In this document: positions 8,425 to 17,393 of the stretch, piece after piece
Position numbering within the stretch: the first letter of the stretch is position 1
How the letters are laid out: the number at the start of each line of letters is the position of its first letter
Assembly (NCBI RefSeq): GCF_001642935.1
Contig: NZ_CP016761.1
Coordinates: forward strand, 3,100,001-3,164,000
DNA length: 64,000 bases
Origin: Fictibacillus arsenicus
GTDB lineage: Bacteria > Bacillota > Bacilli > Bacillales > Fictibacillaceae
Direction: 5' to 3'
The notes under the pieces: generated by a model
What the model saw: the letters and a program-made list of their open reading frames with translations, nothing else
Database searches by the model: none
Told to the model about the DNA's origin: nothing
Made by a program: the position numbers and the translations under genes

Positions 8425-9102
8425 TTATTGGATATTTCCTTTTTCCATGTACGGTTTATCAGAAATTCTCTCCCACTTCAGTATACCTTCATTTTTATCA
8501 ATTGAACCGAGCCAGTCAAATCTGAATTCAATCTGAAGTCTTTCAGCAAGCATGTCATCATCAGTTTCCCCAGCTGTATACACTTTTACATTAACATAAT
8601 TCCAAAGCTCACCCAAGTAATCCTGTGTTTCGTATGGTTCATTCAATGTTAAATGGGATACTTCTTTTAAGTAGGATTTCGTTAAGTTGATTTGTTCTTC
8701 TCGCGACAAATTGTCAGGAAATATAATGTGTACCGATAATGTATCACCTTTTTGGTAAGCATCTACACCTGTTACATCATGATGGTTTCTCATATCGTGC
8801 CTTGCTTTTGTCAAGATCGCCTGATTGGCATAGGGAATCTTCACCATCTGTTCAGCTTCCTTTTGTTCCACTTTTGTTGGTGTGCTCTGGGCGAACTGAA
8901 TAAATATAAAGATGAAGGCTACTCCGAGTGCCAAACTCAGACTTTGGTGAAACCAATGATATAACCAGTTTTTTGGAGCAGGAGGTCTGTTTAGATCACG
9001 GGTCTTCTGCAAAACCTTCTGTCTATGTTCTTCTTTAAAAGTAATATTTTTCATTCGGCCGTTGTTTAATATTTCAGGCAGCTGCTTTAGAGGATCTTCC
9101 AT
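8425..9102 (-). CDS. Probable anti-sigma factor, single-pass membrane protein
   Basis: The 225-residue product has a basic cytoplasmic N-terminus (1-46), one membrane helix (about 50-68, LSLALGVAFIFIFIQF) and an extracellular domain of about 150 residues. It starts 4 bp after the stop of an ECF sigma factor gene, the classic sigma/anti-sigma arrangement. No HXXXCXXC zinc anti-sigma motif is visible, so it is not a ZAS protein. The ATG follows GGGGAGATG. The role as anti-sigma is inferred from position and topology. Confidence 0.7.
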   Translation of the reverse strand: MEDPLKQLPEILNNGRMKNITFKEEHRQKVLQKTRDLNRPPAPKNWLYHWFHQSLSLALGVAFIFIFIQFAQSTPTKVEQKEAEQMVKIPYANQAILTKARHDMRNHHDVTGVDAYQKGDTLSVHIIFPDNLSREEQINLTKSYLKEVSHLTLNEPYETQDYLGELWNYVNVKVYTAGETDDDMLAERLQIEFRFDWLGSIDKNEGILKWERISDKPYMEKGNIQ

Positions 9103-9106
9103 GATT

Positions 9107-9655
9107 TCATCTCCCCTTCTCCAATTTTCGCCGCAGCATTTCTCGTCCGCGCTGAAGCAATGTTCGGATCGTCGGCTCTTTTTTATGTAAAATCTGGCTT
9201 ATTTCACTAACGGATAGTTCCTTATAATAGAAGAGAAGTATAACTTCCCGATATTTGAGAGGAAGTTTTAATACTTCATCTGCTAAAGCTTCGTGTTCAC
9301 TTTTTTGTACAATCGTAAGTTCTGGCGTTAAAGCAGAGGACTGTTTGGATTTTCCTAAGCGGTCAATAACATGAATGTACTTTTTCCAGCCGCTTCTTAA
9401 GTAGTCTTTACAGATGTTAACGGTAATTGCGTAAACCCACGTTTTAACAGATGATTCACTGCGGAAATTATCTTTATGGACAAAGCATTTCACAAACACT
9501 TCTTGAGCTAAATCTTCTGCTAGTTTTCTGTCTTTAACATACGTATAAGCAAGTCTGATCACTTTGTCTTCATACAGTTCCATGATCTGTATCAGCCATT
9601 CTTCTTGACTTAGCCCTTGTGAAAAAAGCTCTTGTTCCCCGCTCCTGTGTATCAT
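9107..9655 (-). CDS. ECF-type RNA polymerase sigma factor
   Basis: The product of about 182 residues has sigma-70 region 2 (about 25-95, with EDLAQEVFVKCF and the FRSESSVKTWVYAI core) and region 4 (about 125-175, with the helix-turn-helix LSVSEISQILHKKEPTIRTLLQRGR). It directs polymerase to stress promoters once released by the anti-sigma encoded next to it. A TTG at 9661 is open, but ATG 9655 is better spaced from GGAGAGGA. Upstream on the minus strand a CGTC element with a weak TGAATA 17 bp before it could be an autoregulated promoter; this is tentative. Confidence 0.9.
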   Translation of the reverse strand: MIHRSGEQELFSQGLSQEEWLIQIMELYEDKVIRLAYTYVKDRKLAEDLAQEVFVKCFVHKDNFRSESSVKTWVYAITVNICKDYLRSGWKKYIHVIDRLGKSKQSSALTPELTIVQKSEHEALADEVLKLPLKYREVILLFYYKELSVSEISQILHKKEPTIRTLLQRGREMLRRKLEKGR

Positions 9656-9787
9656 TTTCAAGTCCTCTCCTCCTTTCCACCCTTACATAATACTTAGACG
9701 ATTGTACGTATCGATTTTATTCATTATTTATTATCTTTTCAAAAGATTGTTGCTCATGGTTTATTATTTCATCCGCTTTGTTGACAA

Positions 9788-9916
9788 GTTGATTGGAGCG
9801 CAAGGTGCGAGACTCCTACGGGATCAGCGGGACAGGTGAGACCCCGCCAGCGCGAAGCGGTAGGGAGGCTCACCGCACGCCCCGTGGAAAGCGAGCATCC
9901 TGGAGCGGAAATCAAC
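9788..9916 (+). repeat. Dispersed hairpin repeat, copy C
   Basis: It runs from GTTGATTGGAGCG to GGAGCGGAAATCAAC, with inner hairpin GGTGAGACCCC against GGGAGGCTCACC. The left outer arm CAAAAGATTGTTGCT is at about 9738. The right arm runs up to the 3' end of the GNAT gene at 9951. Confidence 0.88.
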
Positions 9917-9950
9917 TGCTTCTAGCATCAGAGTTTACTAAAACAAACTT

Positions 9951-10832
9951 TCAAAAAGATGCAGTAATAGGGAATGCGATTGGCTGATCATAAATCGGCA
10001 GCTTACCTTTAACCATCAGAGTTCCTTCCTTCTTTTTGGTTTGAAGGTTCTTTGTTTGTATCAATTTGTCAGGCGTAAAATGGATTTCTACACTCTTGAA
10101 AACCTCGGGAATGGCGCCGCAAATGTCAGCAATACCTGCAGAACTTTTTGCGATTACGTCGTAAAGCTTCAATATTTGATCCTTTATCTCGTAAACTAGC
10201 AGCAAATCCAAAGATTCACTATAAAACAGTTTCTCAGAAAAAAATGGGTTGTATAAATTCAGGTAAAACGATTGTTCATAGTCTAAAGGTGTAAAAACAT
10301 TGGAGTTGGGATGCTGGCGGGCAAAACAAGACTGTATGATTTCAGCATCTCTTCTTTTTAAAAAATCTAATTTCTTAAGTGAGCTGTTTCTTATACTTGT
10401 ATTTTGAAACGCTTCAGTAACAAATATATGTTCCTCGACTTTTTCAAATCCATACTTTTCATAAAGAGCTGGGGTTTCTGTCTGCAAAAATATAAAAGAG
10501 TTATGGTTAGTAAGATCTTCTAATACTAGATTCATCAATTTCTTCATATACCCTTTTCCTCTTTCAGAAGGCAAGGTCATAACAGATTGTATTCCTGCTG
10601 CTGAAACAGCCTCTCCACCGATCATCCAGCTCATCGGAATAACTGAAACATTTGCTATTGCACGATTTTCCTTAAAAAGTGTATAGGGACAATAACGCGG
10701 GTTCCAAAAACCCCTGTCATAATAGTCTTGCAGCATATGAGCAGGTATTCCAAATACCTGTTCAAACAGCGGATAAATAGATTCACGGTGAAACTTATTT
10801 ATGGGCTGACTTTTTTGTAATGTAACTTCCAT
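9951..10832 (-). CDS. GNAT acetyltransferase, Eis-like
   Basis: The 293-residue protein has an N-terminal GNAT fold; the acetyl-CoA loop is seen as SERGKGYMKKLM (about 89-100) after AAGIQSVMTLP. The longer C-terminal part (about 160-290) resembles the second GNAT/SCP2-like half of Eis-type multi-acetyltransferases. Substrate is unknown. The start follows AGTAGGT. Its 3' end abuts repeat copy C. Confidence 0.75.
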   Translation of the reverse strand: MEVTLQKSQPINKFHRESIYPLFEQVFGIPAHMLQDYYDRGFWNPRYCPYTLFKENRAIANVSVIPMSWMIGGEAVSAAGIQSVMTLPSERGKGYMKKLMNLVLEDLTNHNSFIFLQTETPALYEKYGFEKVEEHIFVTEAFQNTSIRNSSLKKLDFLKRRDAEIIQSCFARQHPNSNVFTPLDYEQSFYLNLYNPFFSEKLFYSESLDLLLVYEIKDQILKLYDVIAKSSAGIADICGAIPEVFKSVEIHFTPDKLIQTKNLQTKKKEGTLMVKGKLPIYDQPIAFPITASF

Positions 10833-10991
10833 AGTTATACCTACTTTTTCAATTAATCTATCAATCTAAATATACCATTTAAATCCCATTAAAATACAAA
10901 TCATTACACAGACGAGTCGAATTATGTTTCATTGTGTAACATTTTGAAATATAAATGTAATATTATTTCGCGATAATTGACCCCCGAACAA

Positions 10992-11000
10992 TGTTATAAT
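10992..11000 (+). promoter_or_regulatory. Extended -10 promoter of the M23 hydrolase gene
   Basis: TG-T-TATAAT is a consensus extended -10, 53 bp before the start codon. A TTGACC upstream is too close (12 bp) to act as the -35. Confidence 0.5.
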
Positions 11001-11053
11001 CACTTTTGTAAAGAAATTGGCAACATTTGCACTTACAAGGAGGAGTACCCATT

Positions 11054-12358
11054 TTGAAACGCAAGCTTGTTATGGCTACATTGTCTCTCAGTCTAGCTTT
11101 TAGTACATATACCGTATCGGCAGAAACCCTGTCTTCTATAAAGGAAAAGAAAGAACAAAACCGTTCTGAACAACACAAAAAAGAAAACGAATTACATGAT
11201 AATCATGCAGAGCAAGATGAAATCGTCACTCAAATAGAAGATTTAAAGAGTTCTATAGATAAAACAATTAAAGAGATTAGTAATAAAAAAGATTCAATCA
11301 AAGAAACAAAAGCTTCTATTGAAAAGCTAAAGAAAGAAATTGACGTTCTTGAGAAAAGAATTAAAGAACGCGATGAGCTTTTAAAAGAACGTGTAAGCTC
11401 CATGTATGAAAGCGGCGGCGCTGTAAATTACCTGGATGTTATTTTAGGGGCAAAAGATTTTGGTGATTTTCTTGACCGTGTCTTCGCACTGAATGTAATT
11501 GCTGAACAAGATAAAGCAATCCTCGAAGAACATAAACAAGATAAAGCAGCAGTGGAAGAGAAAAAAGGAAAAGTTGAAAGTGAACTTTCCTCTCTTAATA
11601 GCGAATTAAATGAATTAGAAAACTTAAATCAAAAACTGTCTGACCAGAAAAAACAACAAAACAAACTGCTTGCCCAGCTGCGAGTTGAGGAAAATCATAT
11701 TCATGAGGATATGATGGAGCTTAAAGAAAAGAATGAACTTCTTTCAGCTCAAGAAGCGGCTATCAAAGCAGAAATTGCACGTGCGAAAAAAGAAGAAGAA
11801 GAGCGCAAAAAGAGAGAAGCAGCAGCTAGAGCAGCGGCAGAAGCAGCGGCAGCTAAAGCAAAAGCGGAAGCAGCAGCAAGAGCGAAAAACTCTTCAAACT
11901 CTAGTTCAAGACCAGTGTCACCACCGCCTGCACCAACACCAAATCCTGCTCCTGTATACCGTGACTTCATTTTCCCAACACAAGGGATAATCACGTCTAA
12001 CTTCGGTTACAGAAGCTCTGGTATGCATTATGGAATGGATATTGCAAAACGCGGAAGCACTGTACCGATTGTAGCAGCAGCATCGGGAACTGTATCAAAA
12101 GCTTATTATTCCAGCAGTTACGGAAATGTAGTTTATATTAATCATTATATTAATGGTCAATTATATACAACGATTTACGCGCATATGAGATCAACTCCAG
12201 CTGTAAGATCAGGACAATCTGTTTCTCAAGGTACGTTCCTAGGCTATCAAGGAAACACAGGGGCTTCACGCGGTCAACATCTGCACTTTGAGCTCCATAA
12301 AGGACCTTGGAATGGTTCAAAATCAAACGCTGTTGACCCAAGACCATATATTCAATAA
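11054..12358 (+). CDS. Secreted coiled-coil M23 peptidoglycan hydrolase (EnvC-like)
   Basis: The secreted protein of about 434 residues has a signal peptide (1-23, ending VSA), two long coiled-coil segments (about 25-120 and 150-270), an Ala/Lys-rich then Pro-rich linker (about 250-302) and a C-terminal LytM/M23 domain. Zinc and catalytic residues are intact: H325 and D329 (MHYGMD), H377 (YAHM) and the HLH pair at 409 and 411. It probably cleaves peptidoglycan cross-bridges under control of the coiled coil. The true start is TTG 11054 after AAGGAGGAG; an earlier TTG at 11027 lies before the ribosome site. Confidence 0.9.
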   Translation: MKRKLVMATLSLSLAFSTYTVSAETLSSIKEKKEQNRSEQHKKENELHDNHAEQDEIVTQIEDLKSSIDKTIKEISNKKDSIKETKASIEKLKKEIDVLEKRIKERDELLKERVSSMYESGGAVNYLDVILGAKDFGDFLDRVFALNVIAEQDKAILEEHKQDKAAVEEKKGKVESELSSLNSELNELENLNQKLSDQKKQQNKLLAQLRVEENHIHEDMMELKEKNELLSAQEAAIKAEIARAKKEEEERKKREAAARAAAEAAAAKAKAEAAARAKNSSNSSSRPVSPPPAPTPNPAPVYRDFIFPTQGIITSNFGYRSSGMHYGMDIAKRGSTVPIVAAASGTVSKAYYSSSYGNVVYINHYINGQLYTTIYAHMRSTPAVRSGQSVSQGTFLGYQGNTGASRGQHLHFELHKGPWNGSKSNAVDPRPYIQ

Positions 12359-12366
12359 AAGAACAT

Positions 12367-12405
12367 AAAAAGACGCAGAGATCTTTGACTCTCTGCGTCT
12401 TTTTC
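12367..12405. terminator. Bidirectional terminator between M23 gene and tgl
   Basis: Arms AAAAGACGCAGAG and CTCTGCGTCTTTTT form a near-perfect 12-bp stem with A and T runs on both sides. It separates convergent genes and touches the tgl stop codon. Confidence 0.9.
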
Positions 12406-13180
12406 ATATGACTCCCCCAAGTAGACGGCGGACCGGATGGCGTGTGTATTCTGACATGAGCCGGTAATTCGGCCGGATAATTTCAGCTGTGAGGAATGCC
12501 GGTATTGTTGCACCAGGCATTCTTTTTTTGTTAAGTACATCAATAATCTCACCGATTGTACCAGTTCCGATTCCATGTCCGAACACTTGGCCGTTCCCAA
12601 GGTCAATCACGTTTTCACCTTGCCATTGCGGCGTATTTGGATGATGTTCAGGGTTCTTAATGTACCTTACATCACCTGGCATTGAAGCTCCGGATGGCAC
12701 GGCAATAATCTGCAGATCTGCATCATGTTCTGTACTATACAGAAGCAATCCATTAAACAATTGATTAAACATTTTCCTGCCAATTGTCTCAAGTACTGCC
12801 TTATATAGCATAATCATGATAGCAGTTGTACATTCGAAGCCATACCTTTTTCCATTAATGAAAATATCCGTTATGGCATCAGACGGATTGACATCCTGCC
12901 GAAGTAAAAATCCGCCATAGGCTGTACGCCTCCAATATTGAGGATTACAGCGCGCATTAACAAAAGTGGAAAACCCTGCACCGCTGTCACGCATGGCATA
13001 AGCGGCAGCAACGATATTCGAACGCATAATCACTTCAAACAGGAATTGGTGAGGACTTCTGTAATAAAACGATTCTCCAGAATTTTTAAGCTTTTGGCCA
13101 ATCTGTTTCTGGGTAGCAGTAAGCTGGTTAAAACCAGAGATTTGAGCAGTATCTACTGAATAGCCATTAACAAATATCAA
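12404..13180 (-). CDS. tgl: Spore coat protein-glutamine gamma-glutamyltransferase (transglutaminase)
   Basis: This is Tgl, which cross-links spore coat proteins such as GerQ through epsilon-(gamma-glutamyl)lysine bonds in the mother cell. The catalytic Cys lies in the FECTTAIMI motif (Cys117 with this start), matching B. subtilis FECATAIVI; NIVAAA and QWxGENVI blocks are also conserved. The start is TTG 13180 after GGGGGGAGAG, which gives the expected MIFVNGY beginning; the longer reading from 13201 would include the ribosome site. A sigma-K-like promoter lies upstream. Confidence 0.93.
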   Translation of the reverse strand: MIFVNGYSVDTAQISGFNQLTATQKQIGQKLKNSGESFYYRSPHQFLFEVIMRSNIVAAAYAMRDSGAGFSTFVNARCNPQYWRRTAYGGFLLRQDVNPSDAITDIFINGKRYGFECTTAIMIMLYKAVLETIGRKMFNQLFNGLLLYSTEHDADLQIIAVPSGASMPGDVRYIKNPEHHPNTPQWQGENVIDLGNGQVFGHGIGTGTIGEIIDVLNKKRMPGATIPAFLTAEIIRPNYRLMSEYTRHPVRRLLGGVI

Positions 13181-13210
13181 TTCTCTCCCCCCTGTCTGCA
13201 CAGGATATTA

Positions 13211-13238
13211 CATACTATGGCAAGGGAAGAAAGTTGGT
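13211..13238 (-). promoter_or_regulatory. Candidate sigma-K promoter of tgl
   Basis: On the minus strand AC, 17 bases, then CATAGTATG fits sigma-K (AC-N16/17-CATANNNTA) with one mismatch at the last base. It lies about 30 bp before the TTG start. B. subtilis tgl is known to be sigma-K dependent. Confidence 0.5.
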
Positions 13239-13243
13239 GTTTT

Positions 13244-14269
13244 TTATGCCCCTCTATTTTGAAGAAATTGAAATTTTCCACTTGCCTCAACTGCATCTTC
13301 TTGTCGCTTAGTCCTCTTCGCCTGTTTAAAACCTTTAACCTTCCTTGTTTCCAGATGCCTTTGAAAGCCTTCTGCCATAAGCTGAAACGCATAGATGGCG
13401 ATCCCAAACATGATGATTGGACCTAAAGCGATCGCAGGATTACCTTGTATATAGGTGTAATAGTTCCCAACCAGACCTGACCATTCGTTGGATAATGATT
13501 TAGGCGGATCTCTCCAAAACGGATTGAAATCAATATCTGTTCCTCCAAAGAAGAGTTTAAAATAACCTAGGTGTGTGAAGATGATCAGTACTTGAACACA
13601 TTGCTGGCACCATACGATAATAAGCTTTGGCAATAAGTGAGGCATAACGTGTTTTTTAAAGATTCTCATCCTGCTTGCGCCTAAGACGTTCGCTCCCTCA
13701 ATAAAATCTTCTTTTAAAGTGGAAGCCATCATGTTTCCGATCATAGAACCAAGCAACGGCACGACTAACAGCGTTAAAATAATGATTTCAAGTCCAATTC
13801 GCTCAGCAAAAGAATAAATAAAATACTCTTCCATCTCCGGTATTTTTATCTGTTCTTTTAGAATCGGGCTTAAGATAAAAATGGCTATGATTGTGAGTGG
13901 AATAAAATAAAACGAACTCAGCAGCTGATCCAAGCCTTTTCTAATTTTTTCAGGCATATAAAAAGCTAGCGGTATTGCTACTGCAAAACTAAAAATAACC
14001 CTAAGGATTCCAATGACGATTACACTAATTAAAGTAAATTTAGCTCCTTGCAATACCTTACCTGCCGTATCATAGCCAAGAGGATCCGTACCTAAAGGAA
14101 ACATGAATGAAGGTTCGAACGGAGCTGCTTCAATAGGCGTCATGTTTTCGTCATATAGAACCTGAACCTGCCTTACATGGCTATCAAAAAATACCGAAAA
14201 TATAATACTTGAAGCAATCAATCCAAAAATGATAAAAAATCCAGTCCAGAATTTAAAGTTTTTTATCAA
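13244..14269 (-). CDS. OppC/DppC-like ABC permease, duplicate 2
   Basis: The product of about 341 residues is a binding-protein-dependent permease with a first membrane helix (about 5-28), a short outside segment starting VRQVQVLYDEN and five further helices; the EAA-type loop is EGANVLGASRMRIFKKHVMPH. It is closely similar over its whole length to the next gene upstream. The start is TTG 14269, six bases after AGAGGTGAT, overlapping the upstream gene by 17 bp. It would form an inner-membrane channel with the OppB-like partner. No ATPase or binding protein is encoded nearby. Confidence 0.85.
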   Translation of the reverse strand: MIKNFKFWTGFFIIFGLIASSIIFSVFFDSHVRQVQVLYDENMTPIEAAPFEPSFMFPLGTDPLGYDTAGKVLQGAKFTLISVIVIGILRVIFSFAVAIPLAFYMPEKIRKGLDQLLSSFYFIPLTIIAIFILSPILKEQIKIPEMEEYFIYSFAERIGLEIIILTLLVVPLLGSMIGNMMASTLKEDFIEGANVLGASRMRIFKKHVMPHLLPKLIIVWCQQCVQVLIIFTHLGYFKLFFGGTDIDFNPFWRDPPKSLSNEWSGLVGNYYTYIQGNPAIALGPIIMFGIAIYAFQLMAEGFQRHLETRKVKGFKQAKRTKRQEDAVEASGKFQFLQNRGA

Positions 14270-15296
14270 TATAATCACCTCTTTTATAGAGGAATTCAAA
14301 TTTCCAATTTATACGGGATGGCTCCGAAAAATCATTTTGTTTAATCTTGCTTCTTTTCATTCCCTTAACATTTCTTGTATCGAGATGCTTCTGAAATCCT
14401 TCTGCTATCAATTGAAAGGCATAAATGCATATCCCAAACATGATTATAGGTCCTAGTGCGATGGCTGGGTTCGCATGGATCAGATTATAATAATCACCAA
14501 TTAACCCAGACCATTCGTTTGTTGTTGATAATGGAGGATCAGCTACATAAGGGTTGTAATCAACATCAGTTCCTCCAAAAAACAGTTTAAAATAACCAAG
14601 ATGAATAAAAATAACTAACACTTGAACACATTGCTGACAGAATACGATTACCAGTTTCGGCATTACATGCGGCATAACATGTTTAGAAAATACTCTCCAT
14701 TTACTTGCTCCGAGCACTTTAGCCCCTTCGATAAAATCTTCATTTAAGGAAGAAACAATCATATTTGCAATTAATGATCCGAGCAGCGGGACAACAAGCA
14801 ATGTCAACACAAGGATCTCGATCCCGATCCTTGCTTTATAAGGATAAATAAAATATTCTTCCCAGCCTGGCATCCTTAATTGCTCCCAAAGAACAGGAGT
14901 AAGGATGAAAACAGCTACGATTGTTAACGGTACAAAATAAAACGAGCTCAACAGCTGTTTTAAACTTTTTCTTAAACGATCTGGTGTATACATTGCCAGC
15001 GGGATGGCAAATAAGAAGGCAACAAATATCCGCAGCACACCGATTGCAATCACACTGATCAGAGTAAACTTTGCTCCCTGCAGCACTTTCATCGCTGTAT
15101 CATAGCCTAGAGCATCTGTGCCCATTGGAAAGATAAGTGAAGGATTAAATGGTGCAGCACCAATCATATTCATTTCGCCGTCATAAAGAATCTGCACTTG
15201 CCGGATCGTACTGTCGAAGAAGAAAGCGAAAATAAGACTTGATCCTATTAGGCCTGCGATAATAGAAAATCCGAACCAAAATTTATAACTTTTAAT
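14253..15296 (-). CDS. OppC/DppC-like ABC permease, duplicate 1, probable ATT start
   Basis: The product of about 347 residues parallels its neighbour, with a first helix (about 5-25, FGFSIIAGLIGSSLIF), STIRQVQILYDGEM and the EAA-type loop EGAKVLGASKWRVFSKH. The first canonical start in frame is GTG 15197, which would remove the first membrane helix. The homologous residues continue upstream to ATT at 15296-15294, which overlaps the TAA of the previous gene as TAATT and has AAAGGAGTG at the right distance. ATT is therefore the likely start, with adjacent ATA as the alternative. Confidence 0.75.
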   Translation of the reverse strand: MKSYKFWFGFSIIAGLIGSSLIFAFFFDSTIRQVQILYDGEMNMIGAAPFNPSLIFPMGTDALGYDTAMKVLQGAKFTLISVIAIGVLRIFVAFLFAIPLAMYTPDRLRKSLKQLLSSFYFVPLTIVAVFILTPVLWEQLRMPGWEEYFIYPYKARIGIEILVLTLLVVPLLGSLIANMIVSSLNEDFIEGAKVLGASKWRVFSKHVMPHVMPKLVIVFCQQCVQVLVIFIHLGYFKLFFGGTDVDYNPYVADPPLSTTNEWSGLIGDYYNLIHANPAIALGPIIMFGICIYAFQLIAEGFQKHLDTRNVKGMKRSKIKQNDFSEPSRINWKFEFLYKRGDYIDKKL

Positions 15297-16153
15297 TATA
15301 AAGCTTCACTCCTTTTCGAATATCTCATAATGGTCCACTCAAAAAGTGCGAAGATAAGGAAAAAGGGAATGACTAAGAGTATCAAACAGGCAGCAAGCAT
15401 TTCCGGTCTAAAATCATGATACATATAGTGGGTTATGCCATGAATATTGAAGATGATTTCTACCAGCAGCAGATTTGAAATCATAAACCAGAGCACTGAT
15501 TTAGAAAAATGGAATATTCCCTCGCTCGTGTTTCTCGTTACATGGAAAACGAGGACATACAGCCTTTTCATCCCTTTCGCTAAACTCGTTTCAACATACT
15601 GTTTTCCCATTTCCTCTTCGGTCATCAGAATCATCATTTTATAAAAGTATACAAACGGCAATAACATGAGACAGGTTATAGGGACGATATAAATTCTGTC
15701 TTCTGCACCTAATGAAGCTACATTTGATACTAAAACTCCAGTCTTTTTATAGATCAGAACGATGCCCATTTGTACAAGTGCAAAAACAAGCAGATCAGGC
15801 AAGGATTCTAAAAAGGTAAGGATATTTTTTATAATTTTTCTTATGAAGTTTGGCAGCATTAAAGTGCCCCATGTTAGAACTTGAGCGAAGCATAATGCAA
15901 TGAATAGTGCACCAAAAAGAATGGTAAGTGAATAAAAGTAAGGTTCCCAGATATCTTCTAAAAATGGACGTTTAATGCCTTGATTTAAATAGGTCATTTC
16001 ATTTAAGTACAGCATTTCTATGAATACAGCCTTAACTTTTCCAAAATAGGCTGATACGTTTTTATTCATGATTAGTTCAGGTAATCCGCTTATCAATATA
16101 ATGGATAAAAACGTTAATAAAAGCTGTAATAGCAGTTTTTTTGCTATTTTCAT
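15296..16153 (-). CDS. OppB/DppB-like ABC permease
   Basis: The 285-residue product has an N-terminal helix (about 8-28), an outside loop and four or five further helices (about 75-95, 110-135, 150-175, 215-240, 250-278). The EAA-type loop is YVETSLAKGMKRLYVLVFHV. It heads a three-gene operon with two OppC-like permeases and is probably the shared partner. The ATG follows GGAGGAGTG. ATPase and solute-binding subunits must come from elsewhere; the substrate is unknown, with peptides the default for the family. Confidence 0.8.
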   Translation of the reverse strand: MKIAKKLLLQLLLTFLSIILISGLPELIMNKNVSAYFGKVKAVFIEMLYLNEMTYLNQGIKRPFLEDIWEPYFYSLTILFGALFIALCFAQVLTWGTLMLPNFIRKIIKNILTFLESLPDLLVFALVQMGIVLIYKKTGVLVSNVASLGAEDRIYIVPITCLMLLPFVYFYKMMILMTEEEMGKQYVETSLAKGMKRLYVLVFHVTRNTSEGIFHFSKSVLWFMISNLLLVEIIFNIHGITHYMYHDFRPEMLAACLILLVIPFFLIFALFEWTIMRYSKRSEAL

Positions 16154-16288
16154 TACACTCCTCCTCCCTGTTTCTTTTATAGACGATTAGCTATCCTAAA
16201 ATCATTCATCTCTTTTTCCAATAGAAGGATAAAAACGAAAAAACAATCCATATTAAGGATTAGAAAATATGGAATCGAGGATTCAATA

Positions 16289-17113
16289 ATGTGGAAGAAA
16301 ACTGTTATAGGGATATTACTTACCAGCAGTCTATTTTTATACCCTGAACCCTACCTCGCAAAAGAACCGTTAACTTATTTTCCGATCGTAAAAAAAGGTG
16401 AGATTTTGCAATGGAAAAAAGTAAGCGAACTAATTCCAAAAGGTTCAACTTTTAAAGTAATTGACCTGGAAACTGGTTTTTACTTTCGAGTACAGCGAAG
16501 AGCCGGAAATCAGCATGCAGACGTTCAGCCTTTAACACATGATGACACTGCCGTTTTAAAGCATCTGTATAACGGAAAATGGAGCTGGAACCGCAGGGCT
16601 GTATTAATTCCTGTGAAAGGGAGAATGATTGCGGGAAGCATGCATGGTATGCCTCATGGAGCCGGCGCTTTAGAAAACGGCTTTCCTGGGCATTTCTGCA
16701 TTCATTTTTCAGGAAGTTCAACTCATCGTTCCAGGAATATTGATCCCTCACATCAACTGATGATCTTAAAAGCTGGTGACCAGCTAAACCGATATGCCTC
16801 AGGAGCGAGTGCAAAACAAGCAGTGTCTATGTTCCTCGTAGGCATGAAACAGCAGGACTATAAAATCGCAAAGCCTATTTTGAGTTCAGCTTTGTTAAAC
16901 GACTCTCAAATTAAGGGTCTATTTAAAGGGATAACAAGCATGCAATATGAAATAAAGAAAAAGAGTACAAGATACCCTCCTATCGTGCGTACTGAGATTT
17001 CTGCAAAAGTAAAACAGTATGACGAGAACGGAAAGCAAAATAAGGTCTATAAATTCTCTTTAGAGCGCAAGTCCATGACAGATGGATGGAAAATAATCAA
17101 GATTAAATACTGA
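16289..17113 (+). CDS. Conserved secreted protein of unknown function
   Basis: The 274-residue product has an N-terminal signal (1-24). I do not recognise a named family. The middle (about 70-165) is rich in invariant-looking residues: RRAGNQHADVQPLTHDD, the SMHGMPHGAGAL segment, then NGFPGHFCIHFSGSSTH with a central Cys and several His. This looks like an enzyme active site or metal site; a cell-wall role is possible but only a guess. The C-terminal third (about 180-274) resembles a small alpha+beta domain. The gene stands alone and is followed by its own terminator. Confidence 0.65.
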   Translation: MWKKTVIGILLTSSLFLYPEPYLAKEPLTYFPIVKKGEILQWKKVSELIPKGSTFKVIDLETGFYFRVQRRAGNQHADVQPLTHDDTAVLKHLYNGKWSWNRRAVLIPVKGRMIAGSMHGMPHGAGALENGFPGHFCIHFSGSSTHRSRNIDPSHQLMILKAGDQLNRYASGASAKQAVSMFLVGMKQQDYKIAKPILSSALLNDSQIKGLFKGITSMQYEIKKKSTRYPPIVRTEISAKVKQYDENGKQNKVYKFSLERKSMTDGWKIIKIKY

Positions 17114-17116
17114 GAT

Positions 17117-17171
17117 GGGGCTGTCCCGAAAGTAAGGATAACTTACTTTTAGCAGTCCCAATTTTATTTTT
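17117..17171 (+). terminator. Terminator of the secreted-protein gene
   Basis: Long hairpin GGGCTGTCCCGAAAGTAAG / CTTACTTTTAGCAGTCCC with a five-base loop, followed by ATTTTATTTTT. It lies a few bases after the stop at 17113. Confidence 0.8.
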
Positions 17172-17393
17172 ACAAACTAAAAAAAGCGTAATATCTTTGA
17201 GTTTCAGCTATCTAATCGAGGATTCTCGAGAGCCTACCATCTAAAGGACGTTATCTAACTTTAAAATACGAATGATTTTAAAATTTTATTATTAAATGTT
17301 CGGTTTTTAGTTGAAATGCAGCCGAATAATTGTTATATTTACCAAGGGACAAAACAATTCAAAGAATTCATATACTTTTTCAAGGGGGATATT

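Noticed and set aside
11749-11994. Minus-strand Ala/Ser-rich frame
   Set aside because: Antisense to the Ala-rich linker of the M23 hydrolase; composition artefact.
14253-15197. OppC-like gene beginning at GTG 15197
   Set aside because: It would remove the first membrane helix that the tandem paralogue has; no ribosome site is near this GTG.
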